NCBI RefSeq assembly: GCF_020181035.1
Contig: NZ_JAIQYY010000001.1
Span: 494,713-528,421 of the forward strand
From: Streptomyces sp. CoH27
GTDB taxonomy: Bacteria > Actinomycetota > Actinomycetes > Streptomycetales > Streptomycetaceae
DNA: 33,709 nt
Direction: 5' to 3'
Positions 1 to 8,260 of the stretch are shown one piece after another. The notes under the pieces were generated by a model, which worked only from the letters and a program-made list of their open reading frames with translations, ran no database searches and was not told the origin of the DNA. The first letter of the stretch is position 1. Each line of letters starts with the position of its first letter. Position numbers and translations under genes: made by a program.

Positions 1-1903
1 ACTGGTCGAAGTCGGCGTCGTAGCGGGTGCCGACTCCGTCGTGGTAGACGGCGTACCCGCCGGCGTAGTCACCGGCGCGGAAGCGGGCGAGCATCCGCTG
101 GACGTCGTCGGGGTGGTGCTCCGCCATGTAGCGCACGGCGAGATAGCCCCACGGGTAGGTGCGGGTCACGTCACTGTTGGCGTAGGTGTTCTCGAAGAGC
201 GTGCTCAGCTTGTACGTGTGCCGGCCGGCCTCCTGGATCGCCTGGTCGTCGGAGATCCCCCGGTACCCGTAGGAGACGTACTCGGCGAGGCCCTCGATCC
301 ACCACACGTCCGGCACGGAGGTCTGCCGCGTGAAGTCGCCCTTCATGTCGTCGCGGGCGTCGAGGAAGTGCGTGTACTCGTGGTTGAGGTTCCAGATCCG
401 GGCCGTGAAGCCGTCGTCGGAGTCCTTCTGGTACATGATCGACGTCGGTTGGTTGGCCGGGTCGGACGGGTCGCCGTCGAGCGTGATGCCGCCGTTGTCG
501 GTGCTGACGCCGTAGATCGCGCCGGCGTAGGTCTGGTAGTCGGCGCGGCCGGCGAAGACGACGAGCTGGATGGTGGAGACGTACTGGCCGGGTATGGCGC
601 CGTCGGCCTTGACCAGGTTCCGGAAGTAGGCGTCCTGGTTCAGCACGCTGGCGCATACGGCGGCGAGGTCGTCGGCCGTCAGGGACTGGGCGCGGACGGT
701 GTGGGCCGCGTCGCAGTGGTGGGTGATCGGCAGGGCGGCGGCGGTGAGCTTGGCGGGCAGGTCGCAGACGTCGTAGTACGCGCAATTGCCGCCGTCGTAG
801 GCGTTCGCCTGTGTGGCCACCGCGACCCACAGGGCGGCCGTCGGGCCGGTGATCTCCGACTCGTCCAGCAGATCCTTGGTCAACGGCCGTACGGCTTCCT
901 GGAGTTCGGGATGCTCGACGTAGCGGGCCAGGTTCATCCCCGCGTTGGAGTCCAGGAAGGCCAGAGAGGTGCCGAGCAGGTCGGTGTGGTCCAGCGCGAA
1001 GTCGTGCAGGGTGTCGGTGATCGACGGGTCCGCGGCGACGGCGTTCACATAGTCCGGGTTCCAGTTGCCGCGCCACAGCGGGGTGTAGACGTCGTTGACC
1101 GCCCGGACCATGCTGTCCACGGAGTCGTACGAGCTGTCGTAGCCGCTCAACAGCCGCTCATAGACCGGGAGATACCTGCCCTGCTGGTCGGCGCTGTCGG
1201 TGAGGACGACGGTCTCGCCGAGGATGTCGCCGTTGGCGGCCGTGACGTCGTACGCGTGCACGCGGGCGAAGAAGGCGTCCAGGCCGGCGGTGACGGCGGT
1301 GGTGAGGCGGGAGGTGTACGGGCCCACGTCCGCGGAGTGGTTGAACTGCACGTAGTACCCGGCCCGCAGGAACAGGACCAGTTGCTGCAGGCTGCCGGAG
1401 TCGTCGCCGCGGTACCGCCCGGCCTCGCGGGTGAACGCGGCCGCCACGGTGAGCATCTGGGCCTGGCGGAAGATGGCGTGCGCGTCCTGGCCGGTGACCG
1501 GGAAGAGGGTGTTCACGCAGTCCGTGGTCGAGGCCTGCACGAAGGCGACGAGGGCGGAGCCGGTACGACTGCCGAAGTCGGCCGGGGTGCAGGAGGCCGC
1601 CGTGGCCGGCCTTCGGGCGTCCGGCCGGGACAGCAGCGGCTGCCGGGGCGGGAGCCGGTCCGGGCTGAGCCGGCGGGACTGGCTCGCCGGGCGCTCGGTG
1701 ACGGGTGCGGTGGCGCCGGTGGGCGACGGTGGGGCGGAGGTGTGCGCGCGGGACGTGGCGGCCGTGCCGGGGTGCGGCTGGGGCGCGGCCGACGCCGGTG
1801 CGGACAGCAGGCCGGCCACGGTGACACCGACGGCGGCGGCAGCGGCCAGGCGTGCGGCCGTACGCCCGGGCCCGCGTACGGGCAGCGCGAAGCGACAGGG
1901 CAT
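1..1903 (-). CDS. Secreted M9 family collagenase (3' end cut by window edge)
   Basis: The gene encodes a secreted zinc metalloprotease of the M9 (bacterial collagenase) family. The ATG at 1903 follows a GGAGG ribosome site. An Arg-containing N terminus and an Ala/Val/Leu core ending near SAPASAA form a signal peptide of about 40 residues. A Ser/Pro/Thr-rich stretch follows, then the long activator-type region. The zinc motif HEYTH is at residues 508-512 (positions 368-382), and WWIEG supplies the likely third ligand Glu537, as in clostridial ColG. About 634 residues lie in the window. The end of the peptidase domain and any C-terminal binding domains lie beyond position 1. The product would degrade collagen or related proteins outside the cell. 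The LysR gene just upstream on the same strand could control it, which is inference only. The family call is firm; substrate preference is not known. Confidence 0.93.
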   Translation of the reverse strand, partial: MPCRFALPVRGPGRTAARLAAAAAVGVTVAGLLSAPASAAPQPHPGTAATSRAHTSAPPSPTGATAPVTERPASQSRRLSPDRLPPRQPLLSRPDARRPATAASCTPADFGSRTGSALVAFVQASTTDCVNTLFPVTGQDAHAIFRQAQMLTVAAAFTREAGRYRGDDSGSLQQLVLFLRAGYYVQFNHSADVGPYTSRLTTAVTAGLDAFFARVHAYDVTAANGDILGETVVLTDSADQQGRYLPVYERLLSGYDSSYDSVDSMVRAVNDVYTPLWRGNWNPDYVNAVAADPSITDTLHDFALDHTDLLGTSLAFLDSNAGMNLARYVEHPELQEAVRPLTKDLLDESEITGPTAALWVAVATQANAYDGGNCAYYDVCDLPAKLTAAALPITHHCDAAHTVRAQSLTADDLAAVCASVLNQDAYFRNLVKADGAIPGQYVSTIQLVVFAGRADYQTYAGAIYGVSTDNGGITLDGDPSDPANQPTSIMYQKDSDDGFTARIWNLNHEYTHFLDARDDMKGDFTRQTSVPDVWWIEGLAEYVSYGYRGISDDQAIQEAGRHTYKLSTLFENTYANSDVTRTYPWGYLAVRYMAEHHPDDVQRMLARFRAGDYAGGYAVYHDGVGTRYDADFDQ

Positions 1904-2013
1904 GGGGGGTCCTCCACGAAGGGATGTGCCTCGGTGGGGTGTTGAGGCGTGTGAGGCACTGTCTCAGCGCGCCGCCGCCTCAACAATGCCGTATGACATA
2001 GCACATGACACTG

Positions 2014-2035
2014 GTGCCGCATAACATCGCGGCAC
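2014..2035. terminator. Hairpin between LysR gene and collagenase gene
   Basis: Perfect 7-bp arms (GTGCCGC and GCGGCAC) flank an 8-nt AT-richer loop, 23 bp downstream of the LysR stop codon and about 110 bp upstream of the collagenase start. It has no T-tract, as is common in Streptomyces terminators. It could instead be a regulator binding site for the collagenase promoter. Confidence 0.4.
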
Positions 2036-2057
2036 GCTCTTGGCATACCGGATCCCG

Positions 2058-3014
2058 CTACGCCCCGGTGGCGCTCCAGGTGCGCGAGGCCCAGGCCCTC
2101 AGGTGCGGTGCCTGGGCGACGAGGTCGCGGTACGCGGCTGAGGCGGACTGGGTCAGCGCCTCCAGGACCTCGTCGTCGACGGTGTCGGGCCGCCAGGCCA
2201 GCACATAACGGCACCACAGCGGCGAGCCGACCAGCGGCTTGACCACGACGTGCGGGATCGGGCGCAGCGTCGGCTGCACGAGAGACACCCCGAGGCCGTC
2301 GGCGATCATGCTCTGCAGCTGGCTCTGGTCGCCGAGGAACTCATGGACCGTGACCGGGGTGAAACCGGCGGCCGCACAGGCGTCGTAGAACACCCCGGGC
2401 CAGCCGGCGCCGTCGTCGGGGGTCACGAACCAGGCGTCCTCGGCCAGGTCCGCGAGCTGCACCTGGGCACACTGACGCAGCCGGTGCCGGGAGGGCAGGG
2501 CGACGAAGGTCGGCTCGGTGACGATCCCGCGATGCTTCACGGCGTCCGAGTGGCGCAGCTCCATGCCCGGGTAGTCGGCGGCGATCGCGGCGTCCACCGC
2601 GCCCTCCTCCAGCAGCTCCACGATCCGTGAGGAGGCGTAGACGCTGTTGACCGCCAGGGACAGCTCCGGCAGCCGGGTGCGGACGCGGGAGACCGTGCCG
2701 GACAGCATGGGCGAGTTGGTCGCGGCCACGCGCAGCGTACGGCGGCGGGGGCGCGCGGCGGCGGTGCGGTGGCCGATGGCATCGGCGCGGGCCAGCACGT
2801 CGCGCGCCTGGGCAACCACCTCCGCGCCGTAGGCGGTGGGCCGGACCCCGCTCGTGCCGCGTTCGAAGAGCGGCTCGCCGAAGTGACGCTCGATGCGACG
2901 CAGTTGGGTGCTCACGGCGGGCTGCGAGTAGCCGAGCTGTGTCGCCGCGCGCCCGACGCTCCCGGCGTCGGCGATCGCGCACAGCACCCGCAGATGCCGC
3001 AGCTCCATCTCCAT
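2058..3014 (-). CDS. LysR family transcriptional regulator
   Basis: This is a DNA-binding regulator of the LysR family, 318 aa, the usual family length. The N terminus (MEMELRHLRVLCAIADAGSV, then AATQLGYSQPAVSTQLRRIE) is a typical LysR winged helix-turn-helix over residues 1-62. It is followed by the two-lobed periplasmic-binding-protein-like effector domain (about residues 90-300). I chose ATG 3014 because an AGGAGGGG ribosome site sits just upstream and the MELRHLRVL register matches the family. An open frame continues further upstream, but that part is low-complexity. The effector is unknown. The nearest target candidate is the collagenase gene downstream on the same strand, or its own promoter. 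Confidence 0.93.
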   Translation of the reverse strand: MEMELRHLRVLCAIADAGSVGRAATQLGYSQPAVSTQLRRIERHFGEPLFERGTSGVRPTAYGAEVVAQARDVLARADAIGHRTAAARPRRRTLRVAATNSPMLSGTVSRVRTRLPELSLAVNSVYASSRIVELLEEGAVDAAIAADYPGMELRHSDAVKHRGIVTEPTFVALPSRHRLRQCAQVQLADLAEDAWFVTPDDGAGWPGVFYDACAAAGFTPVTVHEFLGDQSQLQSMIADGLGVSLVQPTLRPIPHVVVKPLVGSPLWCRYVLAWRPDTVDDEVLEALTQSASAAYRDLVAQAPHLRAWASRTWSATGA

Positions 3015-3661
3015 CGCACCCCTCCTCGTCCCACGCCCGAGCCCGCCCACCCCGGAAAACCCGCAGCTCATCACCGCCGTCGCAGCTGACCGCACCCGGC
3101 GCGCCGAAGCGTTCCATTGTGCCGCACCCAGCACAAGACACAGCCCAGCCGACCTCGGGCCCTGACTCAAGGGCACAGCCCGGCCGACTTCGGGCCCTGA
3201 CTCAAGGGCACAGCCCGGCCGGCCTCCCGGATCCGGCCCGAGCCCGGAGGCCCACCAGCCCCGGGCCCCGGCACAGTACACAGCACCACCGACCTCGCCC
3301 GGCCGAGCGCAGGGCCACAGACCTCCGGAATCCGGCCCGGACCCACCGGTCCAGCAGCCCAGGACCAGGCCGAAGGCCCGCCCTCACCGCAATGCCCACC
3401 CCGGGCGCAAAGCCCCGCCGGCCTCGGACCCTGCCCGCACTCGGGCCCACCCACCCCGGGCCCCGCCACAGCGCACGGGACCACCGGCCCCGGCCCCGGC
3501 CCCGGCCCGACGACCCCCTCCACCCGCCCAGAATCCGCCCCGAGGTCAGCCGATCCGTCTCCGTCGTGGGCCTGTGCCGCCACTGCCCCGGCCCCGGGCG
3601 CCCCCGCGCCTTGCCCCCTGACGGCTCCAGACCGCCCGGACTCGTCCCACCCGGCCACCCC
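3015..3661. other. 647-bp intergenic, degenerate Pro/Gly-coding-like repeats
   Basis: No convincing gene is present between the LysR gene and the IRED gene. The stretch is full of CCGGCCC-type low-complexity sequence. Blocks such as ATCCGGCCCG, GCCCCGGGCCCC and CACAGC recur in degenerate form across the whole gap, so several frames stay open by composition alone. A clean tandem repeat sits near its left end (separate entry). No ribosome site plus conserved coding pattern was found. Confidence 0.6.
3139..3225. repeat. 35-bp tandem repeat, about 2.5 copies
   Basis: Units at 3139-3173 and 3174-3208 begin CACAGCCC and end CTCAAGGG, with two mismatches between them. A third, partial unit starts at 3209. 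The unit length is not a multiple of three and no gene is apparent here, so this looks like noncoding slippage or duplication. Confidence 0.85.
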
Positions 3662-4549
3662 TCACCGGCGGCCCAGCACCTCCGCGACGCGGATGAAACC
3701 GTCCCTTCCATGGCCCAGGTCGATGACCCCTCGGGCCAGGCCCGCCGTCGCGCGCATCACGCTCGCGTCGATGCCGTGGGACTCGGAGACGGCGATGATG
3801 TGGGACATGGCCGAGGCGGCGGAGGTGATGGGGTTGATGGCGCCGGAGTAGGTGCCGTCGTCGGCGTCCTGGGCGAACCTGGTGAACAGCGGCGGCAGGA
3901 TCGCGCCGATGCCCTGTGCGAAGGGGGCCAGTTCGCCGGCCGTGACGCCTTCCGCCCGGGCGAGCGCCACGGCGTGGGCATAGCCGGCCATCGCGGTCCA
4001 GAAGATGTCGAGCAGCGCGATGTCGAACGTCGCCGCGCGCCCGACCTCCTCGCCGAGATAGGTGTGCGTCCCGCCCAGCGCCTCCAGTACGGGGCGGTGT
4101 TCGTCGTAGAGGGCACGCGGGCCGCTGTGCAGGAACACGGCTTCCGGTGTGCCGATACTGGGCGCGGGGGTCATGATCGCCCCCTCCAGGTAGCGGATGC
4201 CGTGGGCGGCCGCCCAGTCGGATGTGTCCCGGGCCCGTCCCGGGGTGTCGGCGGTCAGGTTCACGACGGTGCGGCCCTTCAGCGCCCGGGTGACGGGCTC
4301 GGGTCGCAACAGGGCGTCGGCCGCGTCGTAGTCGACCACGCAGACCACGGTCAGGCCGGAGACGGCCACGGCCTCCTCCGCCGAGCCCGCGCCGGCGGCG
4401 CCCTGCCCGATCAGCTCCCGGTCCCTGCCCGGCGTACGGTTCCAGACCGTCGTACGCAACCCCGCCCTCAGGAACGCGGCGGCGAGCGAGCGGCCCATGG
4501 GCCCGAGTCCGAGCACGGTGACGGCGGGAAGATCCGGGGATGGGGACAT
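3662..4549 (-). CDS. NAD(P)-dependent oxidoreductase, imine reductase (IRED)-like
   Basis: The product is a 295-aa cytoplasmic dehydrogenase of the 3-hydroxyisobutyrate dehydrogenase superfamily, closest in pattern to imine reductases. The N-terminal Rossmann motif is VLGLGPMGRSLAAAFL (about residues 12-27), followed by VWNRTP at 35-40, the NADPH-type signature typical of IREDs. The helix where true beta-hydroxyacid dehydrogenases carry a catalytic Lys instead reads ATFDIALLDIFW with Asp176, a position occupied by Asp or Tyr in IREDs. The family reduces cyclic imines, or aminates ketones, using NADPH. The natural substrate is unknown. ATG 4549 follows CAGGAG at 8 bp. The gene is transcribed divergently from the HxlR regulator across a 79-bp shared promoter region, so that regulator probably controls it. 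Confidence 0.85.
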   Translation of the reverse strand: MSPSPDLPAVTVLGLGPMGRSLAAAFLRAGLRTTVWNRTPGRDRELIGQGAAGAGSAEEAVAVSGLTVVCVVDYDAADALLRPEPVTRALKGRTVVNLTADTPGRARDTSDWAAAHGIRYLEGAIMTPAPSIGTPEAVFLHSGPRALYDEHRPVLEALGGTHTYLGEEVGRAATFDIALLDIFWTAMAGYAHAVALARAEGVTAGELAPFAQGIGAILPPLFTRFAQDADDGTYSGAINPITSAASAMSHIIAVSESHGIDASVMRATAGLARGVIDLGHGRDGFIRVAEVLGRR

Positions 4550-4628
4550 GTTCCAACTCCTGTATGTGTGCGAGAAGTACGTGGTCGAGAATGTGGCCGT
4601 ACGGCCCGGTGAGGAACCGAGGACACCG

Positions 4629-4985
4629 ATGACACGCAGCCGTGCCCAGGACCCCGGCGTCTGCGGGGTGACCGCCGCGATCGCCGTGATCGACGGCAAG
4701 TGGAAGACGTCCCTGTTGTGGCTGCTGGAGTCCGGCCCGCACCGGCCCGCCGCCCTGCGGCGCCGGCTGCCGGGGCTGAGCGAGAAGGTGCTGACGCAGG
4801 CGCTGCGCGAGATGGAGGAGGACGGTCTGGTGCACCGGGAGGTGTACGACGTGCTGCCCCCGAAGACCGTCTACTCGCTGACCGCCTTCGGCCGCGACCT
4901 GTCGGAGGCCCTGGGCCCCGTCTCCGACTGGGGCCACCGCCGCCTGGACCGGCTCCGCGAGCGCGAACGCCAAGCCCCTGCCTGA
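4629..4985 (+). CDS. HxlR family winged-helix regulator
   Basis: This is a 118-aa single-domain regulator. The pattern CGVTAAIAVIDGKWKTSLLW (residues 11-30), followed by the recognition region LSEKVLTQALREMEEDGLV and the wing PPKTVYSLTAFGRDL, is diagnostic of HxlR proteins. These bind DNA as dimers and often respond to aldehydes, quinones or electrophiles. ATG 4629 with GAGG upstream gives the family-typical length. A longer frame upstream runs through the divergent promoter and is rejected. A spaced inverted pair, GTACG and CGTAC (4577-4602), lies in the shared promoter and could be its site (weak). The likely target is the divergent IRED gene. Confidence 0.9.
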   Translation: MTRSRAQDPGVCGVTAAIAVIDGKWKTSLLWLLESGPHRPAALRRRLPGLSEKVLTQALREMEEDGLVHREVYDVLPPKTVYSLTAFGRDLSEALGPVSDWGHRRLDRLRERERQAPA

Positions 4986-5106
4986 CGTACCGTCAGTAAA
5001 TCTCCGCCTCCCGTCCGTTGTGCCCTCGCGCGCCCCGGCCTCGTGCCACGAGCCTCTCCCGGCCGGGTGCCGTCTGCCTAGTACGCACAAAAAAGTGGGT
5101 GTGCGA

Positions 5107-5143
5107 GAGGGGCGGGCCGCGGCATACCCGCGGGCCGCCCCTC
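5107..5143. terminator. Bidirectional terminator between HxlR gene and proS
   Basis: A 16-bp stem with one internal mismatch (5107-5122 pairing with 5128-5143) encloses a CATAC loop. It lies between the convergent ends of the HxlR gene (4985) and proS (5170), so it can stop transcription from both sides. Confidence 0.8.
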
Positions 5144-5169
5144 GACAGGGACCTCGGCTCAGCAGGCGC

Positions 5170-6582
5170 TCAGTAAGCCCGCCCCACGATCGCGACGCTC
5201 CCCGGCTCGTCGTCGCTCGCGGGCACCGAACCGTCCGTCGCGACCAGGCACCGTACGGACACGCCCTGCTCGCCCAGCCGGGCCTCGCCGGCGGGGCCCA
5301 GCGCGGCCCAGGGGATGCGGGCCCAGCCGGTGCCCGCGGCCTCGACGGCCTCGTCGACGGTGCTCACCTCGACCGTGCGCTCCTCGCGTCGCCGGCGGGA
5401 CTGCGCGAGCAGCAGCGCCTGATCGTCCTCCAGCGCCCCGGGCAGGAGCGCGGGCAGCGCCGTGACGGCGACCGGCTCCTTGGTGCCCGGGATGCGGCGG
5501 ACCAGCACGGCGGTGCCGCTCTCCAGATCGCGCGGGCCCACCTCGATCCGTACCGGCACGCCCTTCAGCTCCCAGTCGACCGCGCGCCGGCCGAACGGCA
5601 CGTCGGTGCGGTCGTCGACCTCCACGCGCACGCCCGCCTCCCGCAGCCGCTCGCCGAGCGCGCGGACGGCGGCCGACACCTCCTCGTCACCCTTGACGGC
5701 GAGGACCACCGCCTGGACCGGGGCCAGCCGGGGCGGGACGCGCAGCCCGTCGTCGTCGCCGTGGGTCATCACCAGCGCGCCGATCATGCGGGTGGTGGAG
5801 CCCCAGGAGGTCTGCCAGACGTGCTCCTGCCGGCCCTCCCGCGACACGAACCGCGTGTCGAAGGCCTTGGCGAAGTTCTGGCCCAGCTCATGGCTGGTGA
5901 CCATCTGCAGGGCCTTGCCGTCGCCCATCATGCTCTCCAGCGTGAGGGTGTTGATCGCGCCGGCGAACCGCTCCCGGGCCGTCTTGCGCCCGGAGACGAA
6001 GTCCATGGCGAGGACGTCGCGCAGGAAGGCGCCGTAGACCTCGCTCTGGATGCGGGCCGCGAAGGCGCGGGCCTCCTCCTGCGTGGCGTGCGCGGTGTGG
6101 CCCTCCTGCCACAGGAACTCGGTGGTGCGCAGGAACAGGCGCGGGCGCAGTTCCCAGCGCACCACGTTGGCCCACTGGTTGATCAGCAGCGGCAGATCGC
6201 GGTAGCTCTGCACCCACTTGGCGAAGTACTCGTTGACGATCGTCTCGGAGGTGGGGCGGATCACGACGGGCTCCTCCAGCTCCTTGCCGCCCGCGTGGGT
6301 GACGACCGCGAGCTCGGGCGCGAAGCCCTCGACGTGCTCGGCCTCCCGGGTCAGATAGGACTCCGGGATGAGCAGCGGGAAGTACGCGTTCCGCGTGCCG
6401 GTCGCCTTGATCCGGGCGTCCATCTCCTGCTGCATCCGCTCCCACAGGCCGTACCCGTACGGTCGGATGACCATGGTGCCGCGCACCGGGCCGTTGTCGG
6501 CCAGCTCCGCCTTGGTGATCAGGTCCTGGTACCAGCGCGGGAAGTCGTCCGCCCGGGGCGTGAGAACGGGTGCTTTTGCCAT
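5170..6582 (-). CDS. proS: Prolyl-tRNA synthetase, short archaeal/eukaryote-type
   Basis: The enzyme charges tRNA-Pro with proline. It is 470 aa and has no bacterial editing insertion. It begins PRADDFPRWYQDLITKAEL, carries RPTSET (proline/ATP pocket), class II motif 2 around RWELRPRLFLRTTEFLWQEG and motif 3 around GSTTRMIGALVMTHGDDDGL. It ends in GRAY; the terminal Tyr is characteristic of the archaeal/eukaryote-like (type 3) form. The C-terminal domain has lost the zinc cysteines: only one Cys (VRCLVA) remains near the end. Streptomyces normally have a longer bacterial-type ProRS as the housekeeping copy, so this may be a second enzyme. The ATG at 6582 fits the family, but a TTG at 6624 has a better GGGGGGAGGG ribosome site. 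The neighbours are metabolic and unrelated. Confidence 0.95.
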   Translation of the reverse strand: MAKAPVLTPRADDFPRWYQDLITKAELADNGPVRGTMVIRPYGYGLWERMQQEMDARIKATGTRNAYFPLLIPESYLTREAEHVEGFAPELAVVTHAGGKELEEPVVIRPTSETIVNEYFAKWVQSYRDLPLLINQWANVVRWELRPRLFLRTTEFLWQEGHTAHATQEEARAFAARIQSEVYGAFLRDVLAMDFVSGRKTARERFAGAINTLTLESMMGDGKALQMVTSHELGQNFAKAFDTRFVSREGRQEHVWQTSWGSTTRMIGALVMTHGDDDGLRVPPRLAPVQAVVLAVKGDEEVSAAVRALGERLREAGVRVEVDDRTDVPFGRRAVDWELKGVPVRIEVGPRDLESGTAVLVRRIPGTKEPVAVTALPALLPGALEDDQALLLAQSRRRREERTVEVSTVDEAVEAAGTGWARIPWAALGPAGEARLGEQGVSVRCLVATDGSVPASDDEPGSVAIVGRAY

Positions 6583-6636
6583 GCCGGGCAGGCTAGGACG
6601 ACCGGTCGCCGCCGCGCGAACCAATTCCCTCCCCCC

Positions 6637-6665
6637 TTGACCCGGTCGTGTCGGGCTGCCATTTT
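6637..6665 (+). promoter_or_regulatory. Putative promoter of the GH51-GH27-lacI operon
   Basis: A TTGACC -35 box (6637-6642) is separated by 17 bp from CATTTT (6660-6665). The presumed start point falls in the T-rich palindrome just downstream, about 50 bp before the GH51 start codon. Confidence 0.4.
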
Positions 6666-6679
6666 TTTATCGATACAAA
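6664..6679. promoter_or_regulatory. LacI-type operator, TATCGATA core
   Basis: A 16-bp near-palindrome (7 of 8 positions match) is centred on the CpG at 6671-6672 with core TATCGATA. A central CG is typical of LacI-family operators. It overlaps the end of the putative promoter of the operon whose third gene is a LacI regulator. Confidence 0.55.
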
Positions 6680-6724
6680 GGATCTCGGCATCATCTCGTT
6701 CCATCGCTGAATCGGAGTACGCCC

Positions 6725-8257
6725 GTGCCCACAGCCACCGCGATCATCAACCTCGACATCGAGGGACCCACGATCAGCCGTCACCTGTACGGGCACTTCG
6801 CCGAGCATCTGGGCCGGTGCGTCTACGGCGGGTTCTGGGTCGGCGAGGACTCCCCGATCCCGAACGAGGGCGGCATCCGCCTCGACGTCGTGGCCGCGCT
6901 GCGCGCCCTGGACATCCCCAACCTGCGCTGGCCGGGCGGCTGCTTCGCCGACGAGTACCACTGGATGGACGGCATCGGCCCGCGCGAGCAGCGGCCCCGG
7001 ATGGTCAACACGCACTGGGGGAACGTCGAGGAGAACAACCACTTCGGCACCCATGAGTTCATGGCGCTGTGCGAACTGCTCGGCGCGGAGCCGTACATCA
7101 GCGGCAACGTGGGCAGCGGCACGGTCCGCGAGATGAGCGAGTGGGTGGAGTACCTCACCCGGGACGGCGACAGCCCGATGGTGCGGCTGCGCAAGGAGAA
7201 CGGGCGCGAGGAGCCGTGGCGGGTGAAGTACTGGGGCATCGGCAACGAGACCTGGGGCTGCGGCGGCAACATGCGCGCCGAGTACTTCGCGGACCTCGCC
7301 CGCCAGTACGGCACGTACTGCCGCGACCACGGCGACAACAAGCTGTACCGGATCGCCTCGGGCGCCTCCGACGAGGACTACAAGTGGACCGAGACGCTGA
7401 TGCGGCAGATCAACTGCTTCGGCTGCGAGGCCACCCCGCGCACCTACTACCAGGCCCTGTCCGTCCACTACTACACGCTGGCCGGGCCCTGGGAGGCCAA
7501 GGGCAGCGCCACCGCCTTCGACACCGACGACTACTACCGGACGATGGTCTCCGCCCGGCGCGTCGACCGCATCCTCACCGGCCACTCCACCGTCATGGAC
7601 TGCTACGACCCGGGGCGCACGGTGGGCCTCGTGCTGGACGAGTGGGGCACCTGGTGGGACGTGGAGCCGGGCACCAACCCGGGCTTCCTGTTCCAGCAGA
7701 ACACGCTGCGTGACGCGCTCGTGGCGAGCACCCACTTCGACATCTTCCACCGGCATGCGGCGCGCCTGGTCATGGCCAACATCGCGCAGACCGTCAACGT
7801 CCTGCAGGCCATGCTGCTCACCGACGGGGACTCACTGGTGCTGACCCCGACGTACCACGTCTTCGAGATGAACAAGGGCCACCAGGACGCCACGTCGCTG
7901 CCTGTGCATGTGCGCGCGGACGGCGCCCGGCGCACCGTCGGGGACACCGAGCTGGAGACGGTGTCGGTCTCCGCCAGCGTCAAGGACGGCACGGTCCTCG
8001 TCTCGCTGAGCAACCTGGACGCCGAGGAGCCCGCCGAGGTCACCCTCGACCTGCGCGGCGGCCGGATCGGAGAGGCGCGGGCGCGGATCCTCACGGCGGA
8101 CAAGGTCCAGGCGCACAACACCCCGCAGGCACCGGAGACGGTGGCCCCGCGCGCCTTCGAGGGCGAGGGCGTCCGCATCACGGACCGGGGGCTGGTCCTG
8201 ACCCTGCCGCCGCACTCCTTCGTGACCGTCCAGGCCCCCCTGACCGTGGAGGGCTGA
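6725..8257 (+). CDS. GH51 alpha-L-arabinofuranosidase, intracellular
   Basis: This enzyme removes terminal alpha-L-arabinofuranosyl groups from arabino-oligosaccharides. It has 510 aa and no signal peptide, so it acts in the cytoplasm on imported sugars. The fold is a TIM barrel plus C-terminal beta domain. Signature elements are [18 protein letters not shown] near the N terminus, [14 protein letters not shown], acid/base Glu175 in GIGNETWG and nucleophile Glu306 in [10 protein letters not shown]. The length fits family 51. GTG 6725 has GGAG about 8 bp upstream. It is the first gene of a three-gene operon: the GH27 gene starts 3 bp after its stop, and its last codons carry the ribosome site of that gene. 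The LacI-type palindrome at 6664-6679 probably governs it. Confidence 0.95.
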   Translation: MPTATAIINLDIEGPTISRHLYGHFAEHLGRCVYGGFWVGEDSPIPNEGGIRLDVVAALRALDIPNLRWPGGCFADEYHWMDGIGPREQRPRMVNTHWGNVEENNHFGTHEFMALCELLGAEPYISGNVGSGTVREMSEWVEYLTRDGDSPMVRLRKENGREEPWRVKYWGIGNETWGCGGNMRAEYFADLARQYGTYCRDHGDNKLYRIASGASDEDYKWTETLMRQINCFGCEATPRTYYQALSVHYYTLAGPWEAKGSATAFDTDDYYRTMVSARRVDRILTGHSTVMDCYDPGRTVGLVLDEWGTWWDVEPGTNPGFLFQQNTLRDALVASTHFDIFHRHAARLVMANIAQTVNVLQAMLLTDGDSLVLTPTYHVFEMNKGHQDATSLPVHVRADGARRTVGDTELETVSVSASVKDGTVLVSLSNLDAEEPAEVTLDLRGGRIGEARARILTADKVQAHNTPQAPETVAPRAFEGEGVRITDRGLVLTLPPHSFVTVQAPLTVEG

Positions 8258-8260
8258 CAG

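Noticed and set aside
41..1945. Long open frame on the + strand
   Set aside because: It is the antisense shadow of the collagenase gene, which has a signal peptide, a ribosome site and HEYTH on the other strand.
3167..3711. Leftward Gly/Pro-rich frames in the 647-bp gap
   Set aside because: Composition and degenerate repeats explain the open frames; no conserved domain or start signal.
2939..4612. 557-aa open frame on the + strand across the repeat gap and IRED gene
   Set aside because: It has Pro/Arg-rich low-complexity composition, no ribosome site, and covers the IRED gene in antisense.
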